From NCBI GenBank assembly GCA_949293335.1, contig CASFDA010000033.1:44364-108363 (forward strand): a stretch of 64,000 bases of DNA. Reading direction: 5' to 3'. Below the pieces are notes generated by a model. The model saw nothing but the letters and a program-made list of their open reading frames with translations, searched no databases and had not been told where the DNA came from. A program made the position numbers and the translations under genes. Shown piece after piece: positions 45,134 through 54,490 of this stretch. How positions within the stretch are numbered: position 1 is the first letter of the stretch; each line of letters opens with the position of its first letter. The stretch comes from an uncultured Spirochaetales bacterium. Its GTDB lineage: Bacteria > Spirochaetota > Spirochaetia > Sphaerochaetales > Sphaerochaetaceae.

Positions 45134-45713
45134 ATAGTATCTTGCCATCACCAATATCGAGTGTAGATTTCTTTATCTTCTCCAGTTTCTGTTCGTCGAC
45201 TTTGCAGTAAAGAGTAACAAGTTCATTCATATTTGAATCCACTATCCTGACATCCTCTGCACTGTAGAGTCTCTTGATCTGTGTGAAATAACTGTATGGA
45301 AAACTGACAGAGAAGCTGGAAAGGAACACGAGCGGATGCCTTTCGACTTTTTTCAGTACTTCCTTTGTCGCATCTGAATATGCCTTCACCAGTCCTCCTG
45401 TCCCAAGCAGCGTTCCGCCGAAATAACGGACTATGAGAACTGTGATGTTTGTGAGGTTTGAGCCTTTGAGCACCTCCAGAGCCGGCCGTCCCGCAGTATT
45501 CTTGGGCTCCCTGTCATCTGAAGATGAATAGAGAGTACCGCTTTTGCCAATTACAGCAGCATGAACCACATGGGTTGCCCCTGGGTGTTCTTTCCAGATT
45601 TCCCTCACATGCTCCTTGACCTCTTCGAGGGTTCCTGTAGGCATGGCGATTGCTATGAAACGTGATTTCCTGACTTCAATTTCTGCTTCTGTTCTTTTGT
45701 CAATTACGTCCAT
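45120..45713 (-). CDS. YigZ/IMPACT family protein
   Basis: 197 residues from ATG 45713, which has GGAGG upstream; an earlier ATG adds nine residues overlapping the previous gene further. The family core KSRFIAIAMP, ATHVVHAAVI, SSDDREPKNTAGRP and VRYFGGTLLGTGGLVKAY is complete. YigZ proteins share the IMPACT fold with a eukaryotic Gcn2 regulator; their bacterial role is not settled but may involve translation. It overlaps the M28 gene by 14 nt tail-to-tail and the aldo/keto reductase gene by 14 nt. Confidence 0.92.
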   Translation of the reverse strand: MDVIDKRTEAEIEVRKSRFIAIAMPTGTLEEVKEHVREIWKEHPGATHVVHAAVIGKSGTLYSSSDDREPKNTAGRPALEVLKGSNLTNITVLIVRYFGGTLLGTGGLVKAYSDATKEVLKKVERHPLVFLSSFSVSFPYSYFTQIKRLYSAEDVRIVDSNMNELVTLYCKVDEQKLEKIKKSTLDIGDGKILFKEV

Positions 45714-46551
45714 CCTGCCTCCAGTTGTGTCCGAACACATTCTCTTTCCCTGTCTTTCCTCTCGTCATCTCTGCAAGACTGTCTAGAAGAAGGATATCGC
45801 TTTTGTCGAGTACAAGGGATGAGAGATACAGTCGCCTGATGTTGTCAATGCTATGGCATCCGAGAAGGATCACATCAGCTTTTTCCTTTGCATATGACAA
45901 GGCAATCTCATCCTTTGAAGCACTGTATTTTGTTTCAAGAAAATCAAGGAAGGAGATTATCTTTTCAAAATGTGCCTTTCCTCCGTTGCCGGTCGTGAAG
46001 AGCGAAGTATTCTTTCCATAGAGGGCTCCGAATCCCATTATTCCGTATGCTATCCTCTTTACATCTTCTTTTTCCTTTTCTTTCCAGAAGATAGAACATG
46101 CATCCTCAGAATAAGTGACAGGAAAGTCTTTTTTATATTTCAAGAAGAGGTCATAAGGAAAATTGCTCAACCCGATCCCCTTTATCTTTTCTTCCTTCAG
46201 CAGGCTGTCCATTATTTCCAGTGATCTGTATATGTCACTTTCTCCCCCGGGCCAGTGTATGAGGAGAACATCTATATACTCTCTCCTCAGCCGCTTCAAC
46301 TCACTTTCTGTTTTTTTTCGGAGTGTGGGTACAGGCATGACTTTTGATATCACAGTAATGTTTGCCATTTCATTTTGGAGAGCAGAATAGAGGAGACTGG
46401 ATGCATCTTGATAAGAATATGCTGTATCAAATGTCCTTATTCCCAGTGCGTACGCGCTTTTTATCATCCTCTTGATCTCAAGAGGTGTTTTCCTTTCATG
46501 AAATGTACTGGAAGAGGCATTCCACAGACCTAGGGCTGTCTCAGCTCTCAT
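45700..46551 (-). CDS. Aldo/keto reductase
   Basis: 283 residues from ATG 46551, which overlaps the Nudix stop. TIM-barrel AKR with the catalytic tetrad visible: Asp of FDTAYSYQ and its Tyr (about 41-47), Lys of VISKVMP and His of LLIHWPG. GIGLSNFP (about 130) is the usual strand 6 motif. It reduces aldehydes or ketones with NADPH. The C-terminal NADPH loop is somewhat short: the protein is about 20-30 residues below common AKR lengths. Confidence 0.88.
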   Translation of the reverse strand: MRAETALGLWNASSSTFHERKTPLEIKRMIKSAYALGIRTFDTAYSYQDASSLLYSALQNEMANITVISKVMPVPTLRKKTESELKRLRREYIDVLLIHWPGGESDIYRSLEIMDSLLKEEKIKGIGLSNFPYDLFLKYKKDFPVTYSEDACSIFWKEKEKEDVKRIAYGIMGFGALYGKNTSLFTTGNGGKAHFEKIISFLDFLETKYSASKDEIALSYAKEKADVILLGCHSIDNIRRLYLSSLVLDKSDILLLDSLAEMTRGKTGKENVFGHNWRQDGRN

Positions 46552-47485
46552 CGGTGACAAAGTCCACCTTGCCGTCGATCATCTTTTCTCCGGAGAAGAT
46601 GAAGTAACCTTCAAGTTTCTTGCCTTCAAGGGCATATGGAAGCCACATCACATCGTCTTCCCACATCTTTGAATAATCGAGTGAGGAGATGTTAGTCCAT
46701 ACTGGTTCTGTCTCGTCTGTCTCTTCGAGCAACGTCCCCGAGTATTTGTATGCGATGAAGACATAACCGATCATAGAAAGACCATCCTGAAACTGGAAGC
46801 GAAGGCTTCCGATGTCGATAAGGTCGTCCCGGCTGACTGTAAGTCCTGTCTCTTCCTTCATCTCCCTTATGGCAGCCTCATACTTTGTCTCTTCGAGTTC
46901 AATGTGTCCGCCAGGTCCATTTATCAGACCTTTGCCCATCCCTCTTTTCTTCTTTATGAGAAGCACCTTGTTGTTCTCCTTGTCCATCAGATAGAGAAGT
47001 GTGCATCTCTCTTCTGCCTCCCAGAGATCCCAGTCAATCATGGATACCTTGTCAAAATTGCTGAAATCATTTTCCGCAACCTCTACTTTCTTTTCTTCTT
47101 TTTCCTTTGGCCTCTCGTCAGGGTATTTTTCGTAATGACAATCGATGCAGAGGTTGTCATCAGAAGAGAGGGCTTGATTGAAATCCATCTTTTTCCCGCA
47201 TTTGCTGCATTTCAATCTGAAAGGGAAATAGATTTTCCTGAATATGATTACCAGGATTATGGCGACAGCCAGTACCACGAATTCGAGATAGGGCGGAAGC
47301 TGGAAGTGTTCTATGACAATCAGGAATATGTATGCGGAAAGGTACATGCTAGCAAGAAGAAGGAGCGCCCTCCTTTTTACATAGCTGTGTTTGTGTTTCC
47401 TCTGCTGCAGATTAAGGAAAAGCAGCAGGAGCATCAGAAAAGTGAATGCATCACCGAATGCTTTGAGAATTGGATAGTCGTGCAT
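46541..47485 (-). CDS. Membrane-anchored zinc-ribbon Nudix hydrolase
   Basis: 314 residues with an unusual domain order. Residues 1-90 form about three hydrophobic helices; a C4 zinc ribbon CSKCG..CIDC follows (about 93-115); then a charged Lys/Glu linker (about 123-135); then a Nudix domain (about 150-314) whose box GGHIELEETKYEAAIREMKEETGL fits G-x5-E-x7-REUxEExGU exactly. The catalytic part resembles MutT/MTH1-like enzymes that clean oxidised nucleotides or other diphosphates. Why it would be tethered to the membrane through a zinc ribbon is not clear. It heads the Nudix-AKR-YigZ unit and is divergent from deoC. Confidence 0.85.
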   Translation of the reverse strand: MHDYPILKAFGDAFTFLMLLLLFLNLQQRKHKHSYVKRRALLLLASMYLSAYIFLIVIEHFQLPPYLEFVVLAVAIILVIIFRKIYFPFRLKCSKCGKKMDFNQALSSDDNLCIDCHYEKYPDERPKEKEEKKVEVAENDFSNFDKVSMIDWDLWEAEERCTLLYLMDKENNKVLLIKKKRGMGKGLINGPGGHIELEETKYEAAIREMKEETGLTVSRDDLIDIGSLRFQFQDGLSMIGYVFIAYKYSGTLLEETDETEPVWTNISSLDYSKMWEDDVMWLPYALEGKKLEGYFIFSGEKMIDGKVDFVTDES

Positions 47486-47560
47486 GAAAAAAGCTTAAGG
47501 CTTCTGCTTTATGCTTTCAAGTTCTCCTCTATTTGGTTAACATTACCAAAAGGAGATATT

Positions 47561-48217
47561 ATGGGAATCGCATCGTATATTGATCATACACTCTTGAAGG
47601 CAGATGCAACTTCATCAGAGATAGATAGACTTGTTTCAGAAGCTTTAATGTACTCCTTCCATTCTGTCTGCGTGAATAGTTCATGGGTCTCTTATGTGAA
47701 AATGAGAATACCGGAAGGGAATGCTCTGAAGATAACTTCCGTTGTCGGCTTTCCTCTAGGTGCAATGAGCACTGAAGCAAAGGCTTTTGAAGCAGAAAAG
47801 GCCATAACAGATGGTGCAGATGAGATCGATATGGTTGTAAATATCGGAAAGGTGAAGGAACATGACTGGAAATGGGTCGAGGATGAACTTCTATCGATGC
47901 GTTCTGCCACTGAAGGCCACGTCCTGAAGCTGATTTTCGAAACATGTCTTCTTGAAAAGGAAGAGATAGTCAGGCTGTCTTCTCTCGCAGAGAAAGCTGG
48001 AATTGATTTCATAAAGACAAGCACAGGATTCTCTAAAGGTGGTGCAACAGTTGAAGATGTCCGTCTGATGAGAAGTTCTGTCTCTCCTCGTATGGGAGTA
48101 AAGGCATCGGGTGGAATAAGAAGTTATGCCGATGCCCTGATGATGATAGAAGCTGGCGCCACGAGACTCGGAACCTCTTCCGGTGTGAAGATCGTTGAAG
48201 AAGAGAAGGAGAAATGA
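47561..48217 (+). CDS. deoC: Deoxyribose-phosphate aldolase
   Basis: 218 residues from MGIASYIDHTLLKADAT, with AAAAGGAG 7 nt upstream; the frame is open far upstream but that part is antisense to the Nudix gene and is ignored. DeoC motifs: DHTLLKA (8-14), VVGFPLG (about 63), ADEIDMVVNIG (about 87), the Schiff-base region DFIKTSTGF (Lys near 150), and GVKASGGIR (Lys near 180). It splits deoxyribose-5-phosphate to glyceraldehyde-3-phosphate and acetaldehyde, and works with the phosphorylase at 50.6 kb in nucleoside catabolism. Confidence 0.95.
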   Translation: MGIASYIDHTLLKADATSSEIDRLVSEALMYSFHSVCVNSSWVSYVKMRIPEGNALKITSVVGFPLGAMSTEAKAFEAEKAITDGADEIDMVVNIGKVKEHDWKWVEDELLSMRSATEGHVLKLIFETCLLEKEEIVRLSSLAEKAGIDFIKTSTGFSKGGATVEDVRLMRSSVSPRMGVKASGGIRSYADALMMIEAGATRLGTSSGVKIVEEEKEK

Positions 48218-48951
48218 ATCCTTTCTTCTATACAACAGAAAGCGTACCTCCTGATGCAGGTTTCTCTCTCTATTCCCTTCCTCATCTGATCCATCTTCTT
48301 GCAGTGTTCCTGACAATATGGCTTGTAAGAAGGCTTTTCATAAAAGGTGACAAAAAGAGAAAAAGGCACATATTTGTTACAGTTGCAATTCTCCTGCTGC
48401 TTGATGAAGGTGTGAAGGTTGTGTTCCTGGTCTCGACGGGGCAATACTGGGCTGGTTATCTTCCTCTTCATCTCTGTTCGATAGATATTTTCGTGACAGC
48501 TTTTGCTTCCCTCTTTCCCGATAACAAATATCTGAAAGAGTATCTTTTTGCTATTTCTCTTCCTGCCGCCTTGATGGCAGAGCTGTTTCCCTCTTGGGCT
48601 TCGCTTCCTCCGTATGCCCTCATGACGTTGCATAGCGTCTCTGTTCATGGCCTCCTGATGCTCTATCCGATACTTCTTTTATCTGATGGATTCAGACCAA
48701 ACGCGAGGAATCTCTGGCCGTCTATCCTTTTTCTGCTCGTCTATATGATTCCTCTCTATTTCTTCAACAAGCACTTCGGAACGAACTTCATGTTCCTCAA
48801 TGGTGGAGGAGAAGGAAATCCGCTGAGTCTCCTCTCTTCGGTTTTCGGAAACTATTACCTTCTCTTTTTTCCGTTGATTGCGGCATTACTCTGGAGATGC
48901 ATGTATTTTGCTGTACGGTTGATTGAGAAGAAAAAACCGGAAAGAGGATGA
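48214..48951 (+). CDS. YwaF/TIGR02206-type integral membrane protein
   Basis: 245 residues with about six to seven hydrophobic helices. The HLIHLLAVFL and LHLCSIDIFV segments and the HFGTNFMFLNG loop near the C-terminus are characteristic of the YwaF family (TIGR02206), whose function is not known. It overlaps deoC by 4 nt, so they are cotranscribed, possibly linking it to nucleoside or sugar handling. Confidence 0.82.
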   Translation: MNPFFYTTESVPPDAGFSLYSLPHLIHLLAVFLTIWLVRRLFIKGDKKRKRHIFVTVAILLLLDEGVKVVFLVSTGQYWAGYLPLHLCSIDIFVTAFASLFPDNKYLKEYLFAISLPAALMAELFPSWASLPPYALMTLHSVSVHGLLMLYPILLLSDGFRPNARNLWPSILFLLVYMIPLYFFNKHFGTNFMFLNGGGEGNPLSLLSSVFGNYYLLFFPLIAALLWRCMYFAVRLIEKKKPERG

Positions 48952-48954
48952 TCA

Positions 48955-50427
48955 TCACTTGATGTCATTGCAATTGTATGCAATCTCCATGTTCCCGTTG
49001 ATTTCATTCTTTGCTCTTATGTCGCCAGATGCAATTGCAATTATAAGAGAGAGCGCTGAGAGGGCAACTGCATCTTTGTCTTCTTTCATTATCCTTGAGG
49101 CGTCGAAGTCGATCCAGTTCGGTTTTCTTTCGCAGAGTTCCCTGCTGCTCGCGAACTTTATCGTCGGAACGGGTGCTCCATATGGAGTTCCGACTCCTGT
49201 GGAGAAGAGGATCACATTCGCTCCAGAGAGTGTAAGTGCGGTTGATGTCTCTGCGTCACTTCCGGATGCGGAAAGCAACGTGACTCCCTTTTCCCTGACA
49301 AGCTCGCCATACTCGATCACATCGTTGATCTTGGATCGTCCTGCCTTCTGTACAGCTCCCATGGACTCTTCTTCCTCTGTGCTTATTCCCTCCAGGCGGA
49401 GCAGGGGAGATGCTTCTCCCAATTTCTTTCCTTCGCTTTCAAGGAATTTCCTGTAACGCTCGATGAGGTTATGGATCTTGTCCTTTGTCTTTTCATCCTT
49501 TCCCCTTTCGAGAAGGTTCCTTGCAGAACCAAGCATCTCTGGAACTTCTGTGAGGATCACGGATGCACCGATTGATGAGAAATAGTCAGCGAGGTTACCG
49601 ATCAGACGGTTTGATGTTATCGCAGAGAGCGCATCAGACTGCCCGCATTTCAATCCGATCACAAGCTTCGAAAGACTTTCTGAACTTCTTTTGTCTTCTT
49701 TCACTTTTTCAGCAAGCTTTGCAAGGAGTTTCTTTCCTTCTTCCTTTTCATCCTTGACCTGATCTGCAAAAAGTATTTTGAGCCTTTCTTCTTCAAGGGG
49801 AAAATTACCCAGCAGGCTTTCTATAGCTTCCTTGTCGCTGTCCAGTGCCAAAAGGAGTACCCCTCCATTGTCAGGATGGGTTATCAATCTGAAAAGAAGG
49901 AGTATGAAGTCCTTGTCCTCTCCGAACTGGCTTTGCGAGTGTGCGTGCGGAAATGAGTGTATTCCATCTGGAACATTAAGTTCCATGTTTCCCCAATCTC
50001 TGAGTTCCGCGGAGAGGATATTGAGATTCAGGGAGAGGGGGATTACCCAGATGCCATTTCTGCATCCGATCCTTCCATCCTCCCTTTTGTAAGCCATGAT
50101 CCTGGGAACACTTTTCTCATCTACCTTTTTCTCCTCATCCGGAGTGAAGGAAAAGTCATCTTCCCGTGATCCCAGATTTGTCGTCATGTTGAAGGTGTGG
50201 ACCACTTCCCCTTTTTCTATGTGCCTCGTGGCCCTTCCGATGGGAAAACCATATTTGATGATATCCTCTCCCGCATCAATATCTTTTGTCGCTACCTTGA
50301 ATCCTTTTGGGACTTCAGAGAGGATAGTTATCACTCCATTATCGTCTTTCTCGACATCCCCTCTTGTCATCTCGTAAGCAGCTACTGCCACATTGTCCTT
50401 TTCAGATAGTCTGTATAGTCTTCCCAT
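48955..50427 (-). CDS. UxaA-family dehydratase (altronate/galactarate type)
   Basis: 490 residues, with both parts found in altronate dehydratases on one chain: an N-terminal SAF-like domain (about 1-90, with KGFKVATKDI) and the large C-terminal domain beginning with YKREDGRIGCRN (about 114-125), the hallmark of UxaA. Later GLKCGQSDALS (about 268) and GTPYGAPVPTIKFAS are metal-site and late conserved stretches. It should dehydrate a sugar acid such as D-altronate to a 2-keto-3-deoxy acid. No uxaB or other hexuronate gene is nearby, so the actual substrate is open. Confidence 0.85.
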   Translation of the reverse strand: MGRLYRLSEKDNVAVAAYEMTRGDVEKDDNGVITILSEVPKGFKVATKDIDAGEDIIKYGFPIGRATRHIEKGEVVHTFNMTTNLGSREDDFSFTPDEEKKVDEKSVPRIMAYKREDGRIGCRNGIWVIPLSLNLNILSAELRDWGNMELNVPDGIHSFPHAHSQSQFGEDKDFILLLFRLITHPDNGGVLLLALDSDKEAIESLLGNFPLEEERLKILFADQVKDEKEEGKKLLAKLAEKVKEDKRSSESLSKLVIGLKCGQSDALSAITSNRLIGNLADYFSSIGASVILTEVPEMLGSARNLLERGKDEKTKDKIHNLIERYRKFLESEGKKLGEASPLLRLEGISTEEEESMGAVQKAGRSKINDVIEYGELVREKGVTLLSASGSDAETSTALTLSGANVILFSTGVGTPYGAPVPTIKFASSRELCERKPNWIDFDASRIMKEDKDAVALSALSLIIAIASGDIRAKNEINGNMEIAYNCNDIK

Positions 50428-50579
50428 TCGATTTTCCCTGTTTCAGTTGCTTTTTGAGAGGATTCTATGAATTTTGAGATTTTCATGCAATCTTTCAGGG
50501 TGTTGTTTTAAAAAAGACCACTTACATTACATTTCCAATATTTGTACAAAACACTATGTTCTTAAGTTAGAATTTTAAT

Positions 50580-51413
50580 ATGAAGAAAATAGTTCCAATG
50601 CTCGAAGAGAGCGCAGAATATATCAGAAAGCGACTTGGTGGGAGAAAAGCAGAGATCGCTCTTGTTCTGGGATCCGGGCTCGGGGAATTTGCAAATAGGG
50701 CAGAATCCAGAATTGAAATTCCATATGGCGAGATCCCGCATTTTCCTGTCTCCACTGTAAAAGGTCATTGTGGAAAACTGATATATGGCATGATCTCATC
50801 TGTTCCTGTCCTGATGATGAGCGGACGCTTTCATTTCTATGAAGGATATTCAATGGAAGAGGTCAGCTACCCGATAAGGACGTTCGGCATGATGGGGATA
50901 AGGAAACTGTTTCTGTCAAATGCTGCTGGATGTGTTAACAAGGACTGGAAGGTCGGGGATCTGATGCTTCTCAAGGATCATATCAAGCTCGTGATGGATA
51001 GCCCGTCGAGGGAAATCGATGAAGAGGAGATAGGGCCAAGATTCTTTGACATGACGAATACCTATCCTGAGAAACTGAGGGAACTTGCGAAGAAGATCGC
51101 TGGAAAGAATGGTCATACTCTCCGGGAAGGTGTGTATATGTTCTTCTCTGGTCCCAATTTCGAGACACCAAGTGAGATAAATGCGGCAAGGATACTTGGT
51201 GCCGATGCTGTCGGGATGTCTACCGTTCCCGAAGCGATAGCTGCATCTCAGATGAAGATGGATGTCCTAGCGCTCAGCCTTTTGACGAATATGGCTGCAG
51301 GCATTGCGAAAGAACCCCTTTCGCATAGGGAAGTGCTTGAGACAGGAGAGAGGGCAAAGGATATGTTCTCCTCTCTCCTTGAAGGAATAATTCCTGTCTG
51401 GGCCGGTCTATGA
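50580..51413 (+). CDS. punA: Purine nucleoside phosphorylase (trimeric, PunA type)
   Basis: 277 residues. Class I PNP motifs: LGSGLGEF (about 30-37), GHCGKLIYG, GRFHFYEGYS (about 81-90), LSNAAGCVN (about 113), SGPNFETPSE (about 189-198) and VGMSTVPEA (Met and Glu near 211-217). It splits inosine or guanosine with phosphate, in the cytosol. TAGAAT lies 6 nt before the ATG without a Shine-Dalgarno (leaderless). It overlaps the convergent flavodoxin-like gene by 6 nt. DeoC at 47.6 kb would use the deoxyribose product. Confidence 0.93.
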   Translation: MKKIVPMLEESAEYIRKRLGGRKAEIALVLGSGLGEFANRAESRIEIPYGEIPHFPVSTVKGHCGKLIYGMISSVPVLMMSGRFHFYEGYSMEEVSYPIRTFGMMGIRKLFLSNAAGCVNKDWKVGDLMLLKDHIKLVMDSPSREIDEEEIGPRFFDMTNTYPEKLRELAKKIAGKNGHTLREGVYMFFSGPNFETPSEINAARILGADAVGMSTVPEAIAASQMKMDVLALSLLTNMAAGIAKEPLSHREVLETGERAKDMFSSLLEGIIPVWAGL

Positions 51414-51947
51414 GGTCCTGACAGCAGTTGCCAGGGCATCTGCTACTTTTGTGATTATCTCACCAGGCCTGTTAGGCATCATTATCCCGTCTTTGTGTGT
51501 GTAAGGCGGGTAGTCTACAGTCCTGAGTCCCATCATGCTGGCCCATACAGAGACGCTCTGTATTGCATTCTGCGCATCCTGATAACTGATGAGGCTTGTT
51601 GCAAATGGGTAATAAAGTTTTCCTTTGAGGCTTTTCTTTTCATAAAGAGGCCATGTCTTGTCAAGAAAGACCTTCTCTTCGCTTGTGGGCATTCCGAATC
51701 TGCTTGGGATGCCGAGCATTATGAGGTCTGCACTGATCAACTTCTCATTGCTTGCTACCGGCAGATTGAATATCTCCTCGTAGTATTCATTGACATCATT
51801 CCGTTCCGCTGCGAGAACATGCAGGTCTTCATCCTCTATACGATATAATCTGGCATCAATTCCGTTGTTCCTCAGCCCTTCCTTGAAAGCTTCTGCGATG
51901 AGGTAAAGGTTTCCTGAAATTGAATGGAATATGATATTGGCACGCAT
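51408..51947 (-). CDS. Flavodoxin-family (WrbA-like) protein
   Basis: 179 residues with a flavodoxin fold: the FMN phosphate loop HSISGNLYLIAEAF (residues 8-21) and LIMLGIPSRFGMPTSE (about 74-89), the latter typical of WrbA-type NAD(P)H:quinone oxidoreductases. Shorter than WrbA by about 20 residues. AGGAG precedes ATG. Downstream of it, towards lower coordinates, the PNP gene converges. Role in redox stress is inferred from family. Confidence 0.8.
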   Translation of the reverse strand: MRANIIFHSISGNLYLIAEAFKEGLRNNGIDARLYRIEDEDLHVLAAERNDVNEYYEEIFNLPVASNEKLISADLIMLGIPSRFGMPTSEEKVFLDKTWPLYEKKSLKGKLYYPFATSLISYQDAQNAIQSVSVWASMMGLRTVDYPPYTHKDGIMMPNRPGEIITKVADALATAVRTS

Positions 51948-52009
51948 ATTTTGTTCTCCTGTTTTTTGTGATTATAAACGCTTGGACGAGAACTTTTGTG
52001 TTTATTTTC

Positions 52010-52996
52010 TCAAAATTCCAGGAAAGAGTACTCATTTGGTATCAAAGAAAGCTTTGTTCCGTCCTCTGCCCTCTCTCTTCTGTTATATGTGAAGGTTGTT
52101 GAGTCAATAAGACTCTGGATGTTGTGCAGGAATCCGTTTTCGTCAGGAAGGGAAGAAAGTACGATCACGTTCGCTTCTTCCTCTGTTTCCTTGAAGGAAT
52201 GGACGAGTATGTATTTGCTTTTTCCTGCTTTCTCCTGTTTTCTGGCCAACGCTGCTATCTGTCCATTCTCAATTGTCAGTATGTTCTGGTGTCCGAACAG
52301 TTCCGCGGCATTTTTTGTTCCAGGATTCCAGTAGATGTCTGGAAGATCTCCTTCTTTTTCTATTTGTCCTCCTGAAATAAGAAACAGGTGTTTTGAAAGA
52401 TGCATTGCCTCTCTTTTGGAATGGGTTACCAGAAGTCCTGATTTCCCGCTCTCCTTCACAATCCTCGCAAACTCGGGTTCGATCTTGATCTTAAGTGATT
52501 CATCGAGAGCGCTGAATGGCTCGTCAAAGAGAAGGAAATCAGGTTTTGACAACAGCATTCTGCCGATTGCGACACGCTGTGCTTCTCCTCCAGAAAGTTC
52601 AAATGGATATTTGTCAAGAAGATGGGAAATCGACAATAGATCTGCCATATTCTGGACTTCCAATTTTCTCTTTTTCTTGTCCTTTTCCTTTTTCGCGCCA
52701 AGCGAGAGGTTCTTTTCTACCTTCATCGTCGGGAACAGGGCATAATTCTGGAAAAGGTATCCGATGTTCCTTTTCTCTGGTGGAACTGAGATTTTCCTTT
52801 TAGAGTCAAAAAGAACGTTGCCATTGAGTGCAATATACCCTTCGTCAGGGTCGATTATTCCTGCGATCGTTCTGAGAGTCAGGCTCTTGCCACTCCCGGA
52901 AGGTCCAAAAAGTGATGAAATTCCATCCTCTAGCGAGAATGCAACTTCGAGAGAAAACCCCGGAAGCTTTTTCTTTATGTCCACTATCAGCTTCAT
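52010..52996 (-). CDS. modC: Molybdate ABC transporter ATP-binding protein
   Basis: 328 residues. ABC domain with Walker A FGPSGSGKS (about 32-40), signature LSGGEAQRVA (about 129-138) and Walker B FLLFDEPFSALD (about 153-164). The C-terminal 110 residues resemble the ModC regulatory extension, though weakly. It completes the ModA-ModB-ModC importer and overlaps modB by 4 nt. Last gene of a five-gene operon starting at 56.0 kb. Confidence 0.88.
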   Translation of the reverse strand: MKLIVDIKKKLPGFSLEVAFSLEDGISSLFGPSGSGKSLTLRTIAGIIDPDEGYIALNGNVLFDSKRKISVPPEKRNIGYLFQNYALFPTMKVEKNLSLGAKKEKDKKKRKLEVQNMADLLSISHLLDKYPFELSGGEAQRVAIGRMLLSKPDFLLFDEPFSALDESLKIKIEPEFARIVKESGKSGLLVTHSKREAMHLSKHLFLISGGQIEKEGDLPDIYWNPGTKNAAELFGHQNILTIENGQIAALARKQEKAGKSKYILVHSFKETEEEANVIVLSSLPDENGFLHNIQSLIDSTTFTYNRRERAEDGTKLSLIPNEYSFLEF

Positions 52997-53664
52997 CCCT
53001 TTCTTCCCTCCTTCTTTTTCCTGTTTTCAAAGAGGTTCACGAAAGAGAGGACGACTATAGATATCATGAGGTTCACCATTACCCATTTGAATGCAAGCTC
53101 ATCGTTGCCGATCCTCCAGAGCTGGTATACGGTAGTTGATATAGTCGCTGTATGTCTTGGCGTGTACCCGATGAGCATGCTGGTTGCACCATACTCACCA
53201 AGTGCCCTGGCAAATGAGAGGACTATTCCTGCAAGTATGCCGTCCCTGACTGCCGGAATCTCGATGTGCCAGAATATGTAGCTTTTTTTCAAACCTAGCG
53301 TTCTTCCTGCCTCTTTCAGCGTGATGTCGAAAGACTCGAAAGCACCTCTGGCTGTGCGGTACATCAGGGGAAAGGAAACGACGAATGAGGATATTATTCC
53401 CCCATACCAGGTCATGACAAATTTGATCCCGTACTCCAGCAGGAATGATCCGAATGGCCTTCTGGTCGAGAATATGACCAGAAGGAAGTATCCGATGACT
53501 GTTGGAGGAAGTACTAGGGGAAGTGTGAGTACCACATCAAATATTCCCTTCAATACTTTTGGTAGCTTCGCCACATAGTAGGCAGATAGGATTCCGATGA
53601 AGAACACCAGAACCGAACTGATTGCCGCTATCCTGAGTGAATTGTATAGGGGAAACAGATCCAT
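52993..53664 (-). CDS. modB: Molybdate ABC transporter permease
   Basis: 223 residues with about five hydrophobic segments and the ModB-type runs LPLVLPPTVIGYFLL (about 49-63), SFVVSFPLMYRTARGAFE (about 93-110) and the ATPase-coupling EAGRTLGLKKSYIFWHIEIP (about 118-137). LSFARALGEYGAT is the standard late motif of the family. One base separates it from modA. Confidence 0.92.
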   Translation of the reverse strand: MDLFPLYNSLRIAAISSVLVFFIGILSAYYVAKLPKVLKGIFDVVLTLPLVLPPTVIGYFLLVIFSTRRPFGSFLLEYGIKFVMTWYGGIISSFVVSFPLMYRTARGAFESFDITLKEAGRTLGLKKSYIFWHIEIPAVRDGILAGIVLSFARALGEYGATSMLIGYTPRHTATISTTVYQLWRIGNDELAFKWVMVNLMISIVVLSFVNLFENRKKKEGRKG

Positions 53665-53665
53665 A

Positions 53666-54490
53666 TCAGTTGACAGGGGAGAATCCTACACTCTCAAATA
53701 CAGCCATCGCATCGGATGATTTCAGATACTCGAGGAATGCCTTCGCCTCTTCTGTTGCGTTTCCACTGTTGATTACTGCTGCAGGATAGATGACAGGGGA
53801 ACACATTTCCTGGGTCGCTGTATCGATGACGCTTAGTCCGGCACTATATGCATCGGTCTGGTAGATTACTCCGCAATCAACACTATTCTCGCTGACCTGG
53901 ACTGTAACTTCTTTTACATTTGAACCGTATGTGATGAGTCCTTGGTTGGCAAGAGTCTCCTCATCCAGACCGTAATAGGTGAGGATCTCACTGGTGTACT
54001 GTCCTACAGGCACGTCGCTATTTCCCATGGCCATGAAAACATTCCCGTTCTCAAGTCTGGATGCGAGGTCGCTGAAACTCTCGATCATCGCTGGATTTCC
54101 ATCAGGCACTGCAAGTGCCACTTTGTTCTCGAGGAGGTCCGTCCTTGTTCCTGAAACGACGAAATCGAGTCTAGTCGGGTTCTTGCTCTCATCAGAAGAG
54201 ATGTCCAGCTGGTCGATCTGTCTTTGTCCCGCAGAGATGAAGAGATCGCACAATGCCCCCTGTTCAATTTGCGTCTTCAGCGTTCCTGATGAGTCGTATG
54301 TCGCGATGATGTTCAATTCGGGATGTTCGCTCTCATAAAGGGGAATGATCTCGTCCATTGTCTCGGTGAGACTTGCCGCTGCAAATACTATCAGATCCTT
54401 TTGTCCTTCGCTTGTTTCATTTGCCCCTTGCGCATAGAGTGGGGCGAACAGGGCAGGGAGCAGAAAAACAAGTACAAGAAATTTTTTCAT
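53666..54490 (-). CDS. modA: Molybdate-binding protein
   Basis: 274 residues with a cleavable signal peptide (to about residue 20, ending PLYAQG). The mature start IVFAAASLTETMDEI (about 34-48) and DLFISAGQRQID are ModA signatures for oxyanion binding; SSGTLKTQIEQGA lies between them. It captures molybdate (or tungstate) outside the membrane for ModB-ModC. It starts right after the mogA stop with AAGGAGG upstream. Confidence 0.92.
   Translation of the reverse strand: MKKFLVLVFLLPALFAPLYAQGANETSEGQKDLIVFAAASLTETMDEIIPLYESEHPELNIIATYDSSGTLKTQIEQGALCDLFISAGQRQIDQLDISSDESKNPTRLDFVVSGTRTDLLENKVALAVPDGNPAMIESFSDLASRLENGNVFMAMGNSDVPVGQYTSEILTYYGLDEETLANQGLITYGSNVKEVTVQVSENSVDCGVIYQTDAYSAGLSVIDTATQEMCSPVIYPAAVINSGNATEEAKAFLEYLKSSDAMAVFESVGFSPVN

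Noticed and set aside
46904..47560. Long open frame upstream of deoC that would extend the aldolase by about 219 residues
   Set aside because: It is antisense to the Nudix gene; the strong AAAAGGAG and ATG at 47561 begin a full-length DeoC.
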